64,000 nt of DNA. Origin: Cucumis sativus. Its lineage: Eukaryota; Streptophyta; Magnoliopsida; Cucurbitales; Cucurbitaceae. Both the position numbers and the translations under genes were made by a program. Under the pieces are notes generated by a model. The model made no database searches and was not told the origin of the DNA. It saw nothing but the letters and a program-made list of their open reading frames with translations. The stretch lies in the NCBI RefSeq assembly GCF_000004075.3, contig NC_026660.2:15519837-15583836 (forward strand), in the 5' to 3' direction. Position 1 is the stretch's first letter; each line of letters starts with the position of its first letter. Below, piece after piece: positions 58,501 to 64,000 of this stretch.

Positions 58501-61112
58501 AGAATCCCACTTGCGTTCTTGATCCTGTGTCATATGAGTACCAAGTGTATAGGTATTAATTATTATCCTCAAGTTTATGGATTATAATAGAAACCATTAG
58601 CATAAAGTAAGGTCAAATTACTTAGAATTGTGCTACTTTAGACCATTGAGTTGTTCCATGTTTTTCTTTCTTTCTTTCTTCTTTTTTTGGCTGTGGATCC
58701 ACCTATGTGAGGGTATGGCCACCAATCACATGTACAAAGTTGGGGACGACATTTGTACCATTACGCCTTCTTTAACCAATAAAACAAGTGCTCTCATGCG
58801 GTTCCTCTTCTGCTCTTTTAGGTGCTTGTGTGCATCATCTCAGTTGTTGATGATACAAAGCTCATTAGGAAGGTTAGTTCTTAATCAATATTTTCCAAAT
58901 TATTGTGCTGTTTATTGTATTTTGATGCATGTTGTAAGTTAAATTTCATGTATTTCAGATTATCATCAGTGAGCTCGAAAAAGATTTGAAGGAGCTCATT
59001 TTAGACAAGGTTTTTATTCTTCTCTTCCTTCACTTTCCATATCGAGGTGACCATTTCTCGAGTCCCGTTCTTCCCTGCTAGCCATTTCTTTGATTTTTTT
59101 TTTCTGTTGCTCAATTTCAATTTCAGAATGGAAGGCGTGTATTACTGCAACTGTTGCATCCAAACTGTTCACGCTACTTCAGTCCTGACGATCTTGCTTC
59201 TTTAAATTCATCAATACCTTCTCTTTGCAACAAGGTATTTAATGGCCGTCAATCATTTCCTTTTGCACAACTAGTTCTTACTTTTGGTGCAAACTGCCAA
59301 TATTATAACTAAACTGTACCTTCTTCTCAGGGTGAGTCGGGAGATGAAAAGGCTGAAGAGAAGGTGGAGAACGAAACGGGTGAAAAAGAAAGTGAAGCTG
59401 ATGGAAGCAAGGTTTCTGCTGAGGGCTCTGAAGTTGTGGAGGGTGGTAAAAAAGATCCACTTATCAGAAGGCATGAGTTGTTGGTGGATAGTGGGCTCGC
59501 TGAGGTTCGTAGTTTCCACATTGTGTCATTATTTTTTTATAAATGACAAGATGTATTAAAAATGAAATGATAAGAGGAACACCCTAACAGCAGGGAAAGA
59601 GAAAGCACTCTCGTAGAGAAACCTGTACATAAAATACATCCTTTTGCTTTGTCGTTGAACCACCATCGATATGTCAATAAAGCTTTAAGAAGCCAATAAT
59701 CAATTTATCCTTGAAGAGCAGAAGAATATATTGATAGTTTCCAGGAACCAATTATCAATTTATCGACAAAGCTTTAAGAAGCCAATAATCAATTTATCTT
59801 TGAAGAGCAGAAGATTATATTGATAGTTTCCAGGAACCAATTATCAATTTATCGACAAAGCTTTAAGAAGCCAATAATCAATTTATCCTTGAAGAGCAGA
59901 AAATTATATTGATAGTTTCCAGGAATCAATTATCAATTTATCGACAAAGCTTTAAGAAGCCAATAATCAATTTATCCTTGAAGAGCCGAAGATTATATTG
60001 ATAGTTTCCAGGAACCAATTATCAATTTATCGACAAAGCTTTAAGAAGCCAATAATCAATTTATCCTTGAAGAGCAGAAGATTATATTGATAGTTTCCAG
60101 GAACCGTGAACTGGCAATTTTACACTTTCTTCCATTCCTTTAATCATGCTGCATAAATAGTTTGTATTATCACATTCAGTAACCTGCCCACGTTGACTTG
60201 GAAAGTTTTACATTTTACAGAAGCTTGTGGACGTATGCATCAACGATGCTGGGGAAATATTAAGGTCAAATTTTGGCCGTGAAGTACTGTACGAGGTATA
60301 TTATACTAAAGCTAGACAATTCAATGTCTAGTATCCATTTGTCTAGTTAGTTGTTTGGATTTACTTCATCTGCCTGCATTCAGGTTGCAACTGGGGGTGC
60401 TGATGGCATTCTGCAATCGAAATTGGGTGAAAAGCTGAGTGCTTTGTATGAAGCTATTGCTTCACTTGCAGCAGAGCCTAAATCTGAAGACGCAGCCTCA
60501 GGAGATGAGCACGTCTTTGAAAATTTCCACTCTAGTAGGACAATAAGAAAGCTAGTCTTGGACTGCCCTGCTTTTGCCCTCACTTTGTGGAACAAAGCAC
60601 TTGAAGGCAAATCCAAAATGTGGGCCCAAGGTCACAGGTTGGTTATAAATTTTTCCATATTTTGGTATTTTGGATCTTGAAGTTAGCTCAATACGTCCAA
60701 TGTCGACCATATCAAAAGTGTTACTGAACCCTTCTAGATGTTGGGTATGTTTGAAATGACCTTGTTAGTGCCTTTAAAACACTTTTTTAAGCTTATAAAC
60801 TAAAAAATCATTTCAAATAGACCTGTAATATTTCCAAAACCAAAGCAGAAACTGTTTCTTGAAAACCAACAAATATTCCACCTCTACCACTTTACGGTTT
60901 TGGTTTTTACTCCTAGACCAATGTCTTGTGATTAATTTTATCATCTACGTTGACACATTTTCTTGTGAAATTATAGCTGTAAGATAGTTCAAGCTTTCCT
61001 GGAATCCTCAGACTCTAGTGTTCGTGAGATTGCGGGAGTAGAATTGCAGTCGCTGATAGCCGAAGGTGTACTCAAAATCCCAGACTCGAAGATGTCTGCC
61101 AACAAAAGCTAG
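55526..61112 (+). CDS. Pumilio-family nucleolar protein, APUM24 / PUM3 (Puf6-like), complete, 17 coding exons
   Basis: Nucleolar RNA-binding protein of the divergent PUF class (human PUM3, yeast Puf6); Arabidopsis APUM24 acts in rRNA processing, including ITS2. Exons: 55526-55795, 55958-56011, 56419-56480, 56584-56665, 56754-56877, 57004-57087, 57478-57592, 57670-57820, 57938-58051, 58166-58237, 58822-58872, 58959-59009, 59127-59234, 59331-59504, 60221-60295, 60384-60637 and 60977-61112, totalling 1977 nt (658 aa). The N terminus is Lys-rich with a likely nuclear signal at residues 96-103 (RKKKRKRH). PUF/CPL-type helical repeats follow (GSHVSSRVLQTCVKHC, NTYAVHLVKKML, DGSRIGILCIKHGSAKERK and NGRRVLLQLLHP). 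An acidic low-complexity insert occupies about 447-490 (exon 14). The C-terminal part is the CPL domain. All introns are GT-AG. Confidence 0.95.
56232..56270. repeat. (CTT)n-rich microsatellite in an APUM24 intron
   Basis: Pyrimidine tract of CTT/CCTT units between coding exons 2 and 3. Confidence 0.8.
59679..60105. repeat. Minisatellite of about 4.8 copies of an 89-bp unit in APUM24 intron 14
   Basis: AAAGCTTTAAGAAGCC starts at 59679, 59768, 59857, 59946 and 60035, spaced exactly 89 bp. Each unit also carries CAATAATCAATTTATC, TTGAAGAGC, ATATTGATAGTTTCCAGGAA and CAATTATCAATTTATCGAC. Copies differ by single substitutions only. No spacer variation is present, so this is not a CRISPR array. 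Confidence 0.97.
60738..60830. mobile_element. Short MITE-like element in APUM24 intron 16
   Basis: TATGTTTGAAATGAC at the left and AATCATTTCAAATAGAC at the right make inverted termini (TTTGAAATGA and TCATTTCAAA) about 80 bp apart. They resemble the termini of the element at 30205-30414. Confidence 0.45.
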
Positions 61113-63600
61113 ATCCCAATTTTGTCTGATGAAAGCAAATCAAATCCTCATAAACATCCACATCCCAGAGGTACTGTTAAACTACAGCATATCTATTGAA
61201 TTGTTACTTCTGGAGTTGGGTCTAACTTCTGTGGTGGAATTGTACCCTGCAAGTAGACCCCGTTCTTTATAAACCGATTAGATATTTCAAACTCTCAGCC
61301 AGTTTAATAGTTGTTTTTTGCTTTGAAGTATTAGATTTATTTTCAATTCTTTGAATACTGTGCTCTCTCCCCTCAACAAGAGAGTTCTCGCCACAATCGA
61401 ATCCACATCCATTTGAGGAGAATTCAACCCAATGCTGAAATTGGTTTTTGTGGAAACTGAATTGACAAATCAATAAAACCAACTACCAAACTGACGAATA
61501 TAGCAAATAGGAGAAAAATGTATAATTTATCATAACTTAACTATCTTTGGTTTTTTAGTTAAAAAAAAATGGAATGAGGTTATAATTTTTTTTATTTTTT
61601 GTGATCAAGAGCATATAACTCTTTTAATATAGCTTATCCAATTGGCCTATGTGCACATCAACACCTATTTTAAGTAGGTTATAAAACTGAACACAAAACT
61701 AGCTGAATTATTTGTTAACATAAGTATAAACTCAACTTTCTAAATACATACATATATGTATTGTGAAATTGATCTCATCAATTAGTAAGTTGTGATACAG
61801 TCATCGGGCTAAAATAATGTTGAATGTATAAAATAACAAAAGATATGGTCACAGAATCTCAAATAATTAATGCTAAAAACGAAGGGCCAACAACCGGCAA
61901 ACCAATGGTTCAAGTCAGTATTCTAATGGGCAATTTTTAGATAATGTTATCACAACAAAAACGAAACTGCTCGTAAACCTCGGATAAGAACCTTCTACCC
62001 TATTAAAAATTAATGCCCAAATTTAATATGTACTTTATTTAAACCAAAATAAAATAAATCAAAAGCATTCAAGATTCTAACCTTCTTTTTTCTTTTTTTG
62101 AGTAAATCTAAAACTTGTTTTTGGAACTTATGAATGTGACCTTTTAACATACAAATTATAGTTTTCAAACTTGTCCCCTCTGCTGTTCCTCGGTAGGTAT
62201 CCATGCGCCTATGGCTAAAGTTTTATGATTATCCTTTGTTTTCTTTAATAATATTTAATAATGAGAGCATTATTTGGATCAAATATTTTGAGCAAAAATT
62301 ATAATACGAAATTCATTAGTATATATAATTCATTTATACTATTTATGATTTCATTTTTGTTCCGCATTCCTCTAATCTTCGATAACTCTTCTTATGTTTC
62401 CATTGACAATTCCACAAACACCTTTAAATCTGTGATTTAGTTGCATTTATAAAAATCTAATTAGAAATTTAACAAAATTATTTGCAACAAAATGAAAGTT
62501 ATATGAAATATTGGTACTAGAAAAAGTTTTTCATTTCGTTTCGTGTCAAACATATAAAGTGAAGGATACAAACTTATAGTCGAAAGTGTATGCTAGTAAT
62601 CAATTGACTATCCTAAGATAAGAATTTGTTGCTTGTAGACAAGGACATAGTATTTCTATGTAAACTATGATTATGTGACTTGAATGCCAAGTTGATGGAC
62701 AAACCCATTTAGCAATGAAAGAATAAAAGTAAAGCAATATACAAACAGGTCTTCCAATGGTACATTTTTATTTCCCTTTCCACCATTATTTCAGAATAAT
62801 TCAATTTTTTTAGTTACCATTGTTTTCGAAATCTACTTTTGTTTTTTACATATTAATTTCAGTTGATATTTATTTAATGCAATATTTTTCTACGTTTTAG
62901 AAGATTTTATTTCTGACAAATATTTACACTCAATGAATTTTTTTGCTATCTAGAGATTTTTTCCCCATGACATTAAATAGTATGTATTCTTTTTTTATTA
63001 TTCTTAATAAAACAATCTTTATTTTATATATATACTTCTTGCTTTAAACAGAAAATAGAAAATATACATAGTGTATAATATGGTTTATTATTATTTGTTG
63101 TGGTTACAAATAAAATGAAAATGCGGTACATATTCTCAATATACAAGATAAGATAATATATCATACAAATTATCTTACTTATTATAGTTTTTAACTCTAA
63201 ACTCGATTAGAAATATATATATATTTTTGCCATATGTACGATCTCATTAAAATTTGACTATAAATTAAATAATTTGTACATTTGGCCCAAAAAGGAAAGC
63301 TAATGCCCAAGATAAAAAGCAATAAATGTCCAAAATTTATTATCGTTTTTTAATTAACTTTAAAGTGGTTTTCTCACCAAATTTTCTCCTTCTAATATAT
63401 ACTTAAAAAAAGGAACTATATGGACATTTCTTTAAAGATATTTTTTTAAATTTTATATCAAACAAAGGTATGTTTTAATTCATTAAATACACATCACAAA
63501 ATATATTTTCTTAACCTTTATTTACAATGTCAAATTTGTAACACATCGTGACCAGAAAAAACAATCATTTTATTCTATATTTTAAATATATATAAAATCT
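61113..63600. other. 3' flank of APUM24 and AT-rich intergenic sequence
   Basis: The first 300-400 bp are the likely APUM24 3' UTR. After that I see AT-rich, low-complexity DNA and no exon on either strand. Confidence 0.5.
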
Positions 63601-64000
63601 ATATGGCAGCATTTTTCAAAGTGGAACTACCAAGGTTTCAAAGTGGGTCCTCTTCCCCAAGCTCTCATCCAAATACGGACAGCTATTGAGATTTGTCACT
63701 ATCCTTTCTCTTTGCCCTTCTCCAGTTTCATCCATCCATTTTACATTTCAACACTTTTAATTATAATTATATTGTAATGGCCACTCCACTTGCGGCTTCA
63801 ATACTTTATTCTATTTCGGTGGTATTTCTATTCTTTTTTTTTTTTGTTTAATTCTTATAAATCATTCCATTACTTATTAAGAAATTAAAACCCTTATTTG
63901 TCCTATGTTATTTTTTTACACACCATTTCCTCTTGTGAACAAAAAAAAACCATTTAGCTTACATCACCAAACATTTCTCACTTTTTATCTCTCATCATTA
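63601..64000. other. Right edge, less AT-rich, possibly upstream region of a gene beyond the window
   Basis: From about 63605 the composition becomes less extreme (AAGTGGGTCCTCTTCCCCAA, CTTTGCCCTTCTCC), as often seen near plant promoters. No coding start is visible before the window ends. Confidence 0.25.

Noticed and set aside
59679..60105. Regularly spaced repeat resembling a CRISPR array
   Set aside because: The units are 89 bp with no variable spacers, and they lie in a eukaryotic intron. It is a minisatellite.

Overview
This is a window of plant nuclear genomic DNA. It is AT-rich, with GT-AG introns, TATA boxes, TGGGCC-type promoter motifs, a plant L1-like LINE and wholly plant gene families. 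The dispersed elements near 8.7-9.0, 9.84-10.05 and 21.0-21.2 kb look like repeats common in cucurbits, so Cucurbitaceae (Cucumis or a relative) is my best guess. That is inference from memory of repeat styles, not a database match.

I could support eight genes. Six have complete exon-intron models, and in each the summed exon length is a multiple of three with the expected family length. From left to right they are: (1) the 5' end of an unidentified minus-strand gene at the left edge; (2) importin alpha, minus, 10 exons, 530 aa; (3) a type-B cytokinin response regulator, minus, 6 exons, 673 aa; (4) a weakly supported minus-strand transcription unit at 22.7-26.4 kb; (5) a Di19 zinc-finger gene, plus, 5 exons, 216 aa, with an AT-AC (U12-type) intron; (6, 7) a head-to-head inverted pair of PR-10/Bet v 1 genes, 159 aa each; (8) UTP5/WDR43, minus, 12 exons, 629 aa, whose tenth intron carries a roughly 6.1-kb L1-type LINE; (9) APUM24/PUM3-like pumilio protein, plus, 17 coding exons, 658 aa. 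Counting both PR-10 genes and leaving out the weak unit gives the eight.

The 15.6-22.7, 26.6-28.4, 31.2-35.3 and 61.1-64.0 kb stretches are gene-poor, AT-rich DNA with transposon debris and simple repeats.

Functionally, UTP5 (18S pre-rRNA processing) and APUM24 (ITS2/27S processing) are divergently transcribed. Their leaders look like inverted copies of one another, each with telo-box-like, CACGTG and CAGCGTCGCCGCCGCC blocks in the same order. That mirrored pair, the antisense LINE with degenerate target-site duplications inside UTP5, the AT-AC intron of Di19 and the inverted PR-10 duplication are the most interesting items. No CRISPR array, rRNA or tRNA gene was found.
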